From an uncultured Collinsella sp. (GTDB lineage Bacteria; Actinomycetota; Coriobacteriia; Coriobacteriales; Coriobacteriaceae), in the NCBI GenBank assembly GCA_900542175.1, contig UQNC01000015.1, forward strand, positions 1 through 42,208: a stretch of 42,208 nt of DNA. Direction: 5' to 3'. Position 1 is the stretch's first letter, and every line of letters starts with the position of its first letter. The position numbers and the translations under genes are program-made. The notes under the pieces are model-generated. The model was not told the origin of the DNA, did not search any database, and saw only the letters and a program-made list of their open reading frames with translations. Below are positions 22,914 to 32,231 of the stretch, piece by piece.

Positions 22914-24527
22914 TTACGCCTTGACGGTCGCAACGCCCCTGAAGGACATGCTCGTCGTACCGATGCCCTTGAAGCCATCGAGGGCCTCGCCGTTGGGCGC
23001 AGTGGACGGATCGTCCCAGGAAGCGGAGACGGTCTTGACGTGGACAACGGGGTACAGAACGGCATTGTCGGCAATGATGTCGAAGCACTCGTTCCACTTC
23101 TTCTGCTGCTCGTCGCCCTCGGCGGCAAGAGCCTCGTCCATGAGACCGTGGAGCTTCTGCCACTCAGCGGACTCCTTCCACGGGCAACGGGTCTGCATCC
23201 AGACGTTGTCGCCGTACCACCAGTTGAGCAGCAGGTCGGGGTCGGCGCCGAAGCAGGAAGGATCGCCAGGGGCAAGGAGGATATCGTAGGCCTCGCCGCC
23301 GTCGATGGCAGCGTAGGTGGCCGGCGAGGTATCGGTCTGGATGGTGACATCGAAACCGAGAGCGTCGAGGTCGTTCTTGACCTGGGCGGCCATACCCTTA
23401 ATCTGCTCGTTGTCGGTGGTGCGCAGGGTGATGGCACCCGGGGTGATGCCAGACTCCTCGATGAGCTTCTTAGCCTTCTTGGCGTCGGTCTTGTACACCG
23501 TGGAAGCCTCATGATAGTTGGTGAAGCTCTTGGGCAGGTAGCAGCTGGCAGCGGTGGCAAGGCCGGCGAAGGTGTTGCTGACCATCTTCTCGGTGTCGAG
23601 CGCATACATGACAGCCTGGCGGACCTTGACGTTGTTCCAAGGCTCCTTGGCGACGTTGAACATGATGAAGCGGGTGCCGAAACCCTGAACGTTATCGATC
23701 TTGCAGCCGGCGCTCTCGAGCTGGTCGACGGCGTCAGCGGTAACGAGCTCCATAACGAGCGTGGAGCCCTCCTGCTGAGCGGTAACGCGAGCGGTGGGGT
23801 CGGTCAGGATGCTGTACTGGATCTTCTTATCCTCGGCAGCATACTCACCGTTGTACTCGGGGTTGGGAACCAGGGTGATCTCGGTATCGGAGATAGAGTC
23901 GTACATCCAGGGGCCGGAGCCGATCGGCTGCTTGGCGCGATCCTCCTCGGTCTGGGTGGCCGGGGTAACGCGGACGATGGCCAGACGATCCTTGAGCAGG
24001 GAGAAGTTGGGGACCTTGGTCTTGACCGTCACGGTGCTGGCGTCCTTGGCCTCGATGGACTCGAAGGGCTGGAAGAACGGAGCATAGGTAGCGGAAGCGG
24101 CGCAAGCGGTGTAGGAGGCAACGACATCGTCAGCGGTGACCTCGGTGCCATCGGAAAACTTGGCGCCCTTGCGGATGGTGACCTCGAAAGTGGTGTCGTC
24201 CACAGACTTGGGATCGTCGGTGGCGAGCTCGTTGAAGGTGCTGTAGTCGTGGTAATCGATGCCGTAGAGGCCCTCGACGACGTGCCAGTTAGCACCCAGG
24301 CCCACAGCGGAGCCGGTGCTGGCGGGATCGAAGCTGGACGGAGCGTAAGCGGAACCAGCGGTGATCACGCCGCCGCCACGGTTGGCGGAATCGGTGGAAC
24401 CGGAAGCGGAACCCTCGTCGCTAGAGCTGCCACCGCAGCCGGTGAGACCAAGCCCTGCGACAGCAGCGACGCTGCCGGTGAGGCCGAGGAACGAACGCCT
24501 GGACATACCCTTGTTGATGATGGCCAT
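22914..24527 (-). CDS. Extracellular solute-binding lipoprotein (SBP_bac_5), probable sialic acid binding protein
   Basis: This is a 537-aa binding protein and the first gene of the nan operon. The signal peptide holds a clear twin-arginine motif (SRRSFLG, residues 9-15) and a lipobox LTGC with cysteine 31, followed by a Ser/Gly/Asp-rich linker, so it is a Tat-type lipoprotein. The mature part is the family-5 fold used for peptides, nickel and some sugars. I chose the ATG at 24525-24527, which has AGGAGA just upstream. Automatic annotation would call it a peptide-binding protein. The operon partners (NanE, NanK, NanA-like, esterase) argue for sialic acid, as with SatA-type proteins. The ligand cannot be read from sequence alone. 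Confidence 0.85.
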   Translation of the reverse strand: MAIINKGMSRRSFLGLTGSVAAVAGLGLTGCGGSSSDEGSASGSTDSANRGGGVITAGSAYAPSSFDPASTGSAVGLGANWHVVEGLYGIDYHDYSTFNELATDDPKSVDDTTFEVTIRKGAKFSDGTEVTADDVVASYTACAASATYAPFFQPFESIEAKDASTVTVKTKVPNFSLLKDRLAIVRVTPATQTEEDRAKQPIGSGPWMYDSISDTEITLVPNPEYNGEYAAEDKKIQYSILTDPTARVTAQQEGSTLVMELVTADAVDQLESAGCKIDNVQGFGTRFIMFNVAKEPWNNVKVRQAVMYALDTEKMVSNTFAGLATAASCYLPKSFTNYHEASTVYKTDAKKAKKLIEESGITPGAITLRTTDNEQIKGMAAQVKNDLDALGFDVTIQTDTSPATYAAIDGGEAYDILLAPGDPSCFGADPDLLLNWWYGDNVWMQTRCPWKESAEWQKLHGLMDEALAAEGDEQQKKWNECFDIIADNAVLYPVVHVKTVSASWDDPSTAPNGEALDGFKGIGTTSMSFRGVATVKA

Positions 24528-24664
24528 GTCTTCTCCTATCAATAGAGAATCTTACCCGGGAGCGCCTAGACGTGCCCCCGCGCAACTTGCGGACGATATA
24601 TACCTTACCTACCGACGAACCCAACTGAGGTGCCGCGCTCGGCGACCGATACATACATACGCTT

Positions 24665-24702
24665 GAACGGTATTTACTACCGTTCACCGAATTCATTGAC
24701 AA
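24665..24702 (-). promoter_or_regulatory. Candidate promoter and operator of the sialic-acid operon
   Basis: GAACGGTA (24665-24672) and TACCGTTC (24678-24685) form a perfect inverted repeat with a 5-base spacer. On the minus strand a -35-like TTGTCA (24697-24702) stands 17 bases from a weak -10 (TAGTAA, 24674-24679) that lies inside the repeat. A repressor bound there would cover the promoter. It is 138 bases before the first gene. No regulator gene is in the window. Confidence 0.5.
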
Positions 24703-24892
24703 ACGATTCGCCAGACAGTATGTATCGACGAGGTGAGATATCAGTCTTCGTCAACCCGCAGGATAGCAGGGTTGTTCACCATGGCTAGTCAAACGTTTTA
24801 GCGTTAATAAAACCCAAAATCGGCTGGTAATCGCCGTGAAATACATGATTGAAAATCACGCAATCGTGTATATCAGTTGTTTAGAGGCGTGT
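24703..24892. other. Region between uvrC and the nan promoter
   Basis: It has no gene. It contains an AAACGTTT core (24791-24798) similar to the palindrome before gap, and weak inverted repeats near 24820-24870 that may end uvrC transcription, though no strong U-tailed terminator is visible. Confidence 0.4.
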
Positions 24893-26839
24893 TTAGTTTT
24901 CGGATTGCTTTGCCGCCATCTCGGAGCGCTCGGCATTCCACGCAACAAGTGCCTCGTGGACCGCTTTGGCGACATCGGCCGGAACGCCTCGAACTTCTGC
25001 AATCTCCTGCTCGCTCGCCGCGCGCAAACGCTTCATCGAGCCAAAATGGCGCATAAGGGCACGTTTTCTGGTGGGCCCCACGCCAGGAACGTCATCGAGT
25101 ACCGAAACTGTCATGGCCTTGTCGCGCAATTCACGATGGAACGTGATAGCAAATCGGTGGGACTCATCGCGCACCTGTTTAATTAGATAGAGCGAGGCAG
25201 ACCCGGTCGGCAGCACGACGGGGGTCTCGTCCCAAGGCACAAAAACTTCCTCATCGGCCTTCGCCAAGCCACAAACTGGTATATCGAGCCCAAGAGCCTC
25301 AAGTTGCTTGATCGCAGCGGTCAATTGCGGCTTACCGCCATCGACAACGAGCAGATCGGGGCACGAGCCAAAGCGCTCGTCGGCCATGCGCTCGGGAGCA
25401 TAGCGTCGTCCCAAAACCTCGGACATCGACACGAAGTCGTTTGCCTCATCCAATTCGGTCTGGATTTTAAAACGACGATACTGGCTCTTGTCGGCGCGCC
25501 CGTTGGTAAACACCACCATCGAGGCGACCGTAAAGGTGCCATGCAGCGTCGAGATATCGAAGCACTCGATACGCAACGGCGGCGATGGCAGCGCCAACGC
25601 ACTTTCGAGCTCCAGGAGCGCTTGATTGGTGCGGTCGTCAGCGTACCCCGTTCGCATCATGTAGCGCATGAGGGCATGGCGCGCATTTTTGGATGCCATA
25701 TCGAGCAGACGGTGCTTTTCGCCACGCTGCGGCCTATGGAGATGGCAGGAACGCTCACGCTTGCCCGCAAGCCACTCCCCCAGCGCCTCCGCATCCTCAA
25801 GCTCGACGGAAAGGTTGACCTCAGCTGGAATATCAGCCGTCTCGTCGTAATAGCGCTTAAGAAAGCCCGACTGGAGCTCTTCCTCGTCAACATCAAGACC
25901 CTTGTCGAGAATGAACTCGCAGGTGCGAACTGTTCGGCCCTCGCGAACGACGAAGACGCAAGCGGCGGAGATGGTCTCCTCGCGATAGAAACCGATGACA
26001 TCGATATCGACACTGGAGGGAAAAACGACTTGCTGACGATCGTCCAGACCCCTGATGACCTCCAAACGACGTTTGACGCGTGCCGCGCGCTCAAAGTCGA
26101 GCGCCTCAGCGGCATCCGTCATCTCGGAGGTCAGCTCATCGACGACATCCTTGCGATGGCCCGACAAAAAGCGCTCGACACGCTTGACGTTCTTGGCATA
26201 GTCTGCCGGGGAAATCGCGCCGACACACGCACCTGGGCCGCGCCCGACATGGTAGTCAAAGCAGGGGCGCCCGTTTTGCGCGCAAATCATATTGACGATG
26301 TCTTCCTCGCCCTTGTGGGACTCGACGATACGGCGACAACGACGCCACTCCGCACAGGATGCGGAGCAGATGGGGATAACCTTGCGCAGCGTATCTATCG
26401 TCTCACGTGCCGCGCGGCTATCGGTATAAGGTCCAAAATAGCGCGTTCCCGGCTTATGACGCTCACGCGTGTATTTGATAGCGGGATACAGGTCGCCCTT
26501 TGTAATGGCGATAAAGGGGTAGCTCTTGTCATCCTTGAGGTCGACGTTAAAGTACGGATGGTACTGGCCAATCAAATTGCGCTCGAGCACCAACGCCTCG
26601 TGCTCGGTCTCCACCACGATATAGTCAAAGCTCGCCACCAGCTGCATCATCAGCGGGATCTTCTGGCGCTCGTCCTGCAGCGTCACGTACTGACGCATAC
26701 GGGCGCGCAGGTTTTTCGCCTTGCCCACGTAGATGACATCGCCCTTGGCGTCTTTCCAAAGGTAGCAGCCGGGCTGCGTGGGAACGCGCGAAACCTGCTC
26801 GGCAAGCGTTGGAATGTTGTCGTGACCGGCCACGCGCAC
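24893..26839 (-). CDS. uvrC: UvrABC excision nuclease subunit C
   Basis: This enzyme makes the two incisions flanking a DNA lesion after UvrA/UvrB loading. It is 648 aa. The GIY-YIG nuclease domain is at about 22-100 (GCYLWKD, VIYVGKAKNLRARMRQY), a UVR motif lies near 210-245, the RNase H-like 5' nuclease is in the second half (IECFDISTLHG), and a double helix-hairpin-helix ends the protein (DDVPGVGPTRKRALMRHFGS). The GTG start at 26837-26839 directly follows the murJ stop, so it is coupled to murJ. In related genomes uvrC is next to rapZ; here the sialic-acid operon separates them by about 10.8 kb. Confidence 0.95.
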   Translation of the reverse strand: MRVAGHDNIPTLAEQVSRVPTQPGCYLWKDAKGDVIYVGKAKNLRARMRQYVTLQDERQKIPLMMQLVASFDYIVVETEHEALVLERNLIGQYHPYFNVDLKDDKSYPFIAITKGDLYPAIKYTRERHKPGTRYFGPYTDSRAARETIDTLRKVIPICSASCAEWRRCRRIVESHKGEEDIVNMICAQNGRPCFDYHVGRGPGACVGAISPADYAKNVKRVERFLSGHRKDVVDELTSEMTDAAEALDFERAARVKRRLEVIRGLDDRQQVVFPSSVDIDVIGFYREETISAACVFVVREGRTVRTCEFILDKGLDVDEEELQSGFLKRYYDETADIPAEVNLSVELEDAEALGEWLAGKRERSCHLHRPQRGEKHRLLDMASKNARHALMRYMMRTGYADDRTNQALLELESALALPSPPLRIECFDISTLHGTFTVASMVVFTNGRADKSQYRRFKIQTELDEANDFVSMSEVLGRRYAPERMADERFGSCPDLLVVDGGKPQLTAAIKQLEALGLDIPVCGLAKADEEVFVPWDETPVVLPTGSASLYLIKQVRDESHRFAITFHRELRDKAMTVSVLDDVPGVGPTRKRALMRHFGSMKRLRAASEQEIAEVRGVPADVAKAVHEALVAWNAERSEMAAKQSEN

Positions 26840-28522
26840 CTACTTGCGACGAATCAGCGCCGAGACCTCGGGCATCTTAAGGACGACGGCAAGGCCAAAG
26901 GTAACAGCAAGCGAGACGACACCCGCAACGCAAACGTAGCCAAGAGTAATCAGAATCGAGCCGCCAAGTGCCCCGACAAAGTGCTCAAGCGCCCACATGA
27001 CGCCGGCGCCTGCGGCAGCACCCAGGCCACCGAGCAAAAGGCCAAAGAACCCGCCATGCAGGATAGATTTGACCTGAAGACCACGCAGGCGACGACGCAG
27101 CCACCGCAGCGAGCAACCGACCAAGATCACGTAGTCGACGACATACGAAAGCGCGATTGCCGGCATACCGAAGCCCAGCACAACGCCAAACAGCAAAACC
27201 GAGCCGGCCTGGCCGATGGCGGAATACAGACAATAGCGGCTATAGGGCTTCATGTCAAGCAGGGCAGAGAAGCTCTTCTGCATCAGCACGACCACGCCGT
27301 AGAGCGGCAGGGAAAGTGCCAGGTAGATAAGGAACTCCGACACCAGCGCCACACCGGACTCATCAAACTTGCCAGCGCAGTAAATCATGTTGAGCGGACG
27401 CGCGAAGACAATCAGGTACAGCGCGAATGGAATCAGGAAGAACAGCATCTGGGCGACGCCACGCGAAATGCCCGTGCGGACGCTGTCGTAATCCTTCTCC
27501 TGTGCGTCGTGAGAGAGCTCGGTATAGAGCGCCGTCGAAAGCGAGGCGGCAATCAGCGCGTAGGGCAGCGTGTACCACAGGCGCGCATAGGCGATGACGG
27601 AAGGACCGGTCTCGGGCTGGACCACCAGCGCAGCAGCGTTGGTGATAGAAGTCGAGACAAACATGCACACCGTGGCGAGCAGCGTCGGGATACCGAGCGC
27701 AATCGTCTGGCGCAGTGCGGGGTCCTTAAAGTCGATATGGATATGGGGATGCACGCCGTGCTTGCCAAGCGCGGGGATCTGACATGCCATCTGAACAAAG
27801 ACACCGAGGGTCGTACCGGCCGCAATCAAGATGATGCCGGCACGTTCGCCAAACTGTGCGGACACGGGCGCAAAGCCCATAAAGCTCGCAATGACGATCA
27901 CATTGTTGAGGACCGGGGCAAACGTCGACCAGAAGTAGTCGCGGTGTGCGTTGAGGACGCCCGAAAACACCGAGCCCAAACCATAAAACAGAATCTGGAT
28001 GGCAAAGAAACGGAACATGAACGCAGCGGTATCCATGCTGCCGCCGTCACCCGAAAGAAACGATTGCGTCCAGATAAAGCCCGGGGCGAACACGGTCCCC
28101 AGCAACGAAATGCCACCCAGCACCAATAGCAGAATACCGAGCAGGTTGCCCACGTACTCGTTAGAGGCCTCGCGACCCTGCTCACGCCTCACGCCCATGT
28201 ACACGGGCAAAAACGCCGTCACGAGCATGCCGCCCATCACGAGTTCGTAGAGCATATTGGGCAGGTTGTTGGCGACCTGATAGGAAGACGAGAGCAGCGA
28301 CATGCCGATAGCGGCCGCCATTGCCCACGTGCGGATAAAACCGGTGACGCGAGACACGATGGTCAGGATGGTCATAAGCCCGGCGGAACGACCAACCGTG
28401 GAGTAGTCCGACGAGCCCATGTCGTCAGTGTCATCTCGCGACGAAGAAGCTTCAGATGAGGGTGTCTGAGGCGCAGATTCTTCTGCAAAATGAGCTCCGC
28501 GCTTCAATTCTTCCTGCGGCAT
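26840..28522 (-). CDS. murJ: Lipid II flippase MurJ (MviN family)
   Basis: This membrane protein moves the peptidoglycan precursor lipid II across the membrane. It is 560 aa. After a polar Ser/Asp-rich cytoplasmic N-terminus of about 45 residues come about 14 predicted membrane helices. The family signature lies in the first ones (IVSRVTGFIRTWAMAAAIG, then ANNLPNMLYELVMGGMLVTAFLPV), including the conserved arginines. It starts 3 bases after ybaK and abuts uvrC, so the three genes form one transcript. Confidence 0.92.
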   Translation of the reverse strand: MPQEELKRGAHFAEESAPQTPSSEASSSRDDTDDMGSSDYSTVGRSAGLMTILTIVSRVTGFIRTWAMAAAIGMSLLSSSYQVANNLPNMLYELVMGGMLVTAFLPVYMGVRREQGREASNEYVGNLLGILLLVLGGISLLGTVFAPGFIWTQSFLSGDGGSMDTAAFMFRFFAIQILFYGLGSVFSGVLNAHRDYFWSTFAPVLNNVIVIASFMGFAPVSAQFGERAGIILIAAGTTLGVFVQMACQIPALGKHGVHPHIHIDFKDPALRQTIALGIPTLLATVCMFVSTSITNAAALVVQPETGPSVIAYARLWYTLPYALIAASLSTALYTELSHDAQEKDYDSVRTGISRGVAQMLFFLIPFALYLIVFARPLNMIYCAGKFDESGVALVSEFLIYLALSLPLYGVVVLMQKSFSALLDMKPYSRYCLYSAIGQAGSVLLFGVVLGFGMPAIALSYVVDYVILVGCSLRWLRRRLRGLQVKSILHGGFFGLLLGGLGAAAGAGVMWALEHFVGALGGSILITLGYVCVAGVVSLAVTFGLAVVLKMPEVSALIRRK

Positions 28523-28525
28523 CGC

Positions 28526-29026
28526 TCAGTCCTCTCTCGTAATCGCGGCAACTGTCGCCCCGCAAAATGCAATTAAATCATCAGGTGCAAGCTCGAGCTG
28601 ATAACCACGCTTGCCTCCCGAAATAAAAATGGTATCCCAAAGGACACATGTCTCATCAATGAGCGTCCTGTAGCGTTTTTTCATACCGACCGGACTGCAG
28701 CCGCCGCGAACGTAGCCAGTCGCCGCAAGCAAATCCTTCACATGCATCATGGCCAAGGACTTCTCCCCCGCGGCACGCGCGGCGGACTTTAGATCGAGCT
28801 CGTCGGCAACAGGGATGCAGCACACGACATGGTCGCTGGACGGCGTCACGCAGACCAAGGTCTTAAATCCTTGACCGGGCTCCTCGCCAAGCTGCTCCGA
28901 AATCGCGACCCCCAGGCCCGCCGACTCATCACCATCGTCTTCATACGTATGTAGAACATAGGAAATGCCAGCGCTTTCCAGCTCGCGCATCGCATTGGTT
29001 TTTGGCGTCTTTACAGCCTTTGCCAT
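28526..29026 (-). CDS. ybaK: YbaK/EbsC-family Cys-tRNA(Pro) deacylase
   Basis: This is a small editing protein that hydrolyses mischarged Cys-tRNA(Pro). It is 166 aa from the ATG at 29024-29026 (AAAGGA upstream), the family length. The conserved segments are FKTLVCV with the key lysine, the GGCSPVGMKK loop in the C-terminal half and DTIFISGGKRGYQLELAPDDL. Without biochemistry the precise amino acid and tRNA remain inferred from the family. Confidence 0.88.
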   Translation of the reverse strand: MAKAVKTPKTNAMRELESAGISYVLHTYEDDGDESAGLGVAISEQLGEEPGQGFKTLVCVTPSSDHVVCCIPVADELDLKSAARAAGEKSLAMMHVKDLLAATGYVRGGCSPVGMKKRYRTLIDETCVLWDTIFISGGKRGYQLELAPDDLIAFCGATVAAITRED

Positions 29027-29063
29027 GACATGTCCTTTCCCTCGCATTCGGACGCAAGGATTA

Positions 29064-29094
29064 AGTATATGTCCAATTCGGCTGCATACGTCAC
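29064..29094 (-). promoter_or_regulatory. Possible promoter of ybaK-murJ-uvrC
   Basis: On the minus strand GTGACG (29089-29094) and TATACT (29064-29069) are 19 bases apart, 37 bases before the ybaK start and just downstream of the uvrA hairpin. The -10 is good, but the spacing is long. Confidence 0.35.
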
Positions 29095-29107
29095 TTCGAC
29101 ACAGCAA

Positions 29108-29138
29108 GCGCCATCGAATCACAAGGAGTCGATGGCGC
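29108..29138 (-). terminator. Hairpin terminator after uvrA
   Basis: Arms 29108-29117 and 29129-29138 form a perfect 10-bp stem with an 11-base loop, 20 bases after the uvrA stop. The following bases are U-rich only weakly, so efficiency may be moderate. Confidence 0.55.
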
Positions 29139-29158
29139 CCATAAACTGAATCGCCTAT

Positions 29159-32038
29159 TTATTGAGCATCAAGTTGAGCCTGACGCTCCCGGTCACGCCT
29201 GAGCAACGGCGCCAAAAACTTGCCCGTATAACTCTGCGGACAGTCCGCAACCTGCTCCGGTGTGCCCGAAACCACGACGGTTCCGCCGCCGTTACCGCCC
29301 TCGGGGCCCATATCGATCAGGCGGTCGGCAACCTTGATGACATCAAGGTTGTGTTCAATCACCAGCACCGTGTTGCCCGCATCGACCAAGCGCTGCAGCA
29401 CATCGAGCAGCTGGCGGACGTCCTCAAAATGAAGGCCGGTCGTCGGCTCGTCCAAAATATAGAACGTCTTGCCCGTCTGGCGTCGATGAAGCTCCTTGGC
29501 GAGCTTCACACGCTGCGCCTCGCCGCCCGAGAGCGTCGTGGCGGACTGGCCCAGGCTCACGTAGCCCAAGCCTACATCGTACAGCGTCTGGAGCTTGCGC
29601 TTAATCTGCGGGATATTCCCAAAGAAGGCCAGCGCCTCGGTGACGCTCATGTCGAGCACGTCCGAGATGGTCTTGCCACGGTAGGTGACCTCGAGTGTCT
29701 CGCGGTTGTAGCGTTTACCGCCGCAAACTTCGCAGGGAACGTAGATATCGGGAAGGAAATGCATCTCGATCTTGATCTGTCCGTCGCCCTTGCACGCCTC
29801 ACAGCGCCCGCCACTCACGTTGAAGGAGAAACGTCCCGGCGAGTAGCCGCGTGCCTTCGACTCCGGTGTGCTCGCAAACAGCGCGCGCAGATCATCCCAC
29901 AGGCCAATGTACGTAGCGGGATTGGAACGCGGTGTACGGCCGATCGGCGACTGGTCAATGTCGATCACCTTATCGATGCACTCGATACCCTCGAGCTTTT
30001 TGTACGGGCCCACAGGGCGCGTCGAACGGTGAATGGCATTCGTAAGGGCAGGCGCAATGGTGTCGGTAACCAGGGAGCTCTTGCCCGATCCCGACACGCC
30101 GGTAACAACCGTAAGCGTACCAAACTCGATCTTGGCGGTAACGTTTTTGAGGTTGTTGGCGCGGGCGCCCGTGATCTTAAGGCAGCCGCGACCGGGCTTG
30201 CGGCGTTCATCGGGAACCCGAATCATTCGCTTGCCGGTCAGGTAGGCACCCGTCATCGAATCGGGGCACGCCATGATATCGGCAGGCGTTCCCGCGGCGA
30301 CCACGTGTCCGCCGTTCACGCCCGCACCGGGGCCCATGTCGATCACATAGTCGGCAGCACGAATCGTATCCTCATCATGCTCGACGACGATGACGGTATT
30401 GCCGATATCGCGTAGGCGCTCAAGCGTCTTGATCAGGCGCTCGTTATCGCGCTGATGGAGGCCGATCGATGGCTCGTCCAAAATGTACAGGACACCCATG
30501 AGGCCGGCGCCGATCTGCGTTGCCAGGCGAATGCGCTGGGCCTCGCCTCCGGAAAGCGTCGCCGAGGCACGGTCGAGGGTCAGATAGTCGAGTCCAACAT
30601 CGACCAGAAAGCGCAGGCGCTCCAGAATTTCCTTAACGATGCGCCCGCCGATAAATTGTTGGCGCTCGGTAAGCTCCAAGCCCTCAAAAAACTCGAGCGA
30701 CTCGCGGCACGATAGGCAGCAGACCTCGTAAATGGACTTACCGCCTACGGTAACGGCGAGCATCTCGGGGCGCAGACGAGCACCATGGCAACTCGAGCAC
30801 GGCTCCTCGCGGATGTACTTCTCCAAGCGCGCCTTGGTGTTCTCATTCGTCGTCTCGGTATAGCGCTCGTACAGGATATTGCGCACGCCCGAGAACTTGG
30901 TGTCCCACTGGCTACGGCGCCCATCGAGCTTTTGATAGTCGACCGAAATCTTCTGGTCGCCCATGCCGTCTAAAAACGCGCGACGCACCCGCGGAGGCAG
31001 ATCCTCCCACGGCGTATCGACGCTCACCTTAAAGTGTTTGCAGACCGCAGCGAAAATCTGCGGATAGTAGTTAGAGTTGCCAAACAGGCTGCCAAAAACC
31101 CCGTCGGCGATCGACTTCGAGGGGTCTTCGATTAGGGCCTCGGCATCGACCGTCTTCTTAAAGCCCAGGCCATCGCACTCGGGGCACGCGCCATAGGGCG
31201 CGTTGAACGAGAAATCACGCGGCTGCAGGTCATCGATGGAGTGCCCATGCTCCGGGCACGCTAACGCCAGCGAATACTCCAGCAACTCGCCTTCGGTCCC
31301 CTCGGGAGCGTCGCGGTCGGGCAGCAAGTATACGTTCACATTGCCGTGCGCCAGCGCAGTCGCCTGTTCAACGGACTCGGCAATACGGCCCAGCGAGTTC
31401 TCGCGAATCACGATGCGGTCGACCACGACCTCGATATCGTGTTTGAATTTCTTATCCAAATCGATAGAGTCATCAAGCGAGCGAACCTCGCCGTCGACAC
31501 GCACGCGGCTAAAGCCCTCGGCGCGAAGGTCCTCAAACAGCTTGGTGTACTCGCCTTTTCGCCCGCGCACCACCGGTGCCAGCACAAACGCGCGGCGGCC
31601 CTCCCCCGCCGCCAGGACCTTATCGGCGACCTGGTCGGTCGTCTGGCGCTCAATGACGCGGCCGCATTCGGGACAGTGCGGGGTGCCCACACGGGCGAAC
31701 AGCAGACGCAGATAGTCATAAATCTCGGTTACGGTGCCAACCGTCGAGCGAGGGTTTTTAGATGTCGTCTTTTGGTCGATCGACACCGCCGGCGAAAGGC
31801 CGTCGATTGAATCCAAGTCGGGTTTGTCCATCTGGCCCAAGAACTGGCGCGCATAACTCGAAAGGCTCTCGACGTATCGACGCTGGCCCTCGGCATAGAT
31901 AGTGTCGAATGCCAGCGAACTCTTGCCCGAGCCAGAAAGACCGGTAATGACCACGAGTTGGTCACGCGGAATGGAAACATCGATATCACGGAGGTTGTGC
32001 TCACGAGCGCCGCGAATAACGATAGAAGAATCAGACAT
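29159..32038 (-). CDS. uvrA: UvrABC excision nuclease subunit A
   Basis: This damage-recognising ATPase loads UvrB onto DNA. It is 959 aa. It has two ABC modules: Walker A GLSGSGKSS near residue 35 and GVSGSGKSS near 645, with signatures LSGGEAQRIRLATQ and LSGGEAQRVKLAKE. Zinc-binding cysteine pairs are seen in CPECDGLGF and CSSCHG of the first half and in CEACKGDGQ with CEVCGGKRYN of the second. Start ATG 32036-32038 has AAGGAG 5 bases upstream. A LexA-like box lies at 32101-32112. It is transcribed divergently from the LTA-synthase-like gene. Confidence 0.96.
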   Translation of the reverse strand: MSDSSIVIRGAREHNLRDIDVSIPRDQLVVITGLSGSGKSSLAFDTIYAEGQRRYVESLSSYARQFLGQMDKPDLDSIDGLSPAVSIDQKTTSKNPRSTVGTVTEIYDYLRLLFARVGTPHCPECGRVIERQTTDQVADKVLAAGEGRRAFVLAPVVRGRKGEYTKLFEDLRAEGFSRVRVDGEVRSLDDSIDLDKKFKHDIEVVVDRIVIRENSLGRIAESVEQATALAHGNVNVYLLPDRDAPEGTEGELLEYSLALACPEHGHSIDDLQPRDFSFNAPYGACPECDGLGFKKTVDAEALIEDPSKSIADGVFGSLFGNSNYYPQIFAAVCKHFKVSVDTPWEDLPPRVRRAFLDGMGDQKISVDYQKLDGRRSQWDTKFSGVRNILYERYTETTNENTKARLEKYIREEPCSSCHGARLRPEMLAVTVGGKSIYEVCCLSCRESLEFFEGLELTERQQFIGGRIVKEILERLRFLVDVGLDYLTLDRASATLSGGEAQRIRLATQIGAGLMGVLYILDEPSIGLHQRDNERLIKTLERLRDIGNTVIVVEHDEDTIRAADYVIDMGPGAGVNGGHVVAAGTPADIMACPDSMTGAYLTGKRMIRVPDERRKPGRGCLKITGARANNLKNVTAKIEFGTLTVVTGVSGSGKSSLVTDTIAPALTNAIHRSTRPVGPYKKLEGIECIDKVIDIDQSPIGRTPRSNPATYIGLWDDLRALFASTPESKARGYSPGRFSFNVSGGRCEACKGDGQIKIEMHFLPDIYVPCEVCGGKRYNRETLEVTYRGKTISDVLDMSVTEALAFFGNIPQIKRKLQTLYDVGLGYVSLGQSATTLSGGEAQRVKLAKELHRRQTGKTFYILDEPTTGLHFEDVRQLLDVLQRLVDAGNTVLVIEHNLDVIKVADRLIDMGPEGGNGGGTVVVSGTPEQVADCPQSYTGKFLAPLLRRDRERQAQLDAQ

Positions 32039-32100
32039 GGAAGCTCCTTGCCTCCTATTGCATCGAATCATACTGCCGATGAGTTTAGCGCACTCGACGC

Positions 32101-32112
32101 GCACAGATGTTC
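32101..32112. promoter_or_regulatory. Candidate LexA (SOS) box upstream of uvrA
   Basis: On the minus strand the site reads GAACATCTGTGC, one base off the Gram-positive LexA consensus GAAC-N4-GTTC. It is 63 bases before the uvrA start, in the divergent region with the LTA-synthase-like gene. uvrA is a common SOS gene. Confidence 0.4.
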
Positions 32113-32231
32113 GTAATACAAGATTCGCAGACCTTTAGCTTTGCGTATCGGGCGCTTTGTTTCTCGAAATGCCGTGGAAAGGTTACAGTAATCTAATGCT
32201 GAACTTAATTTGCTGTACCAGAGGAACGTCC

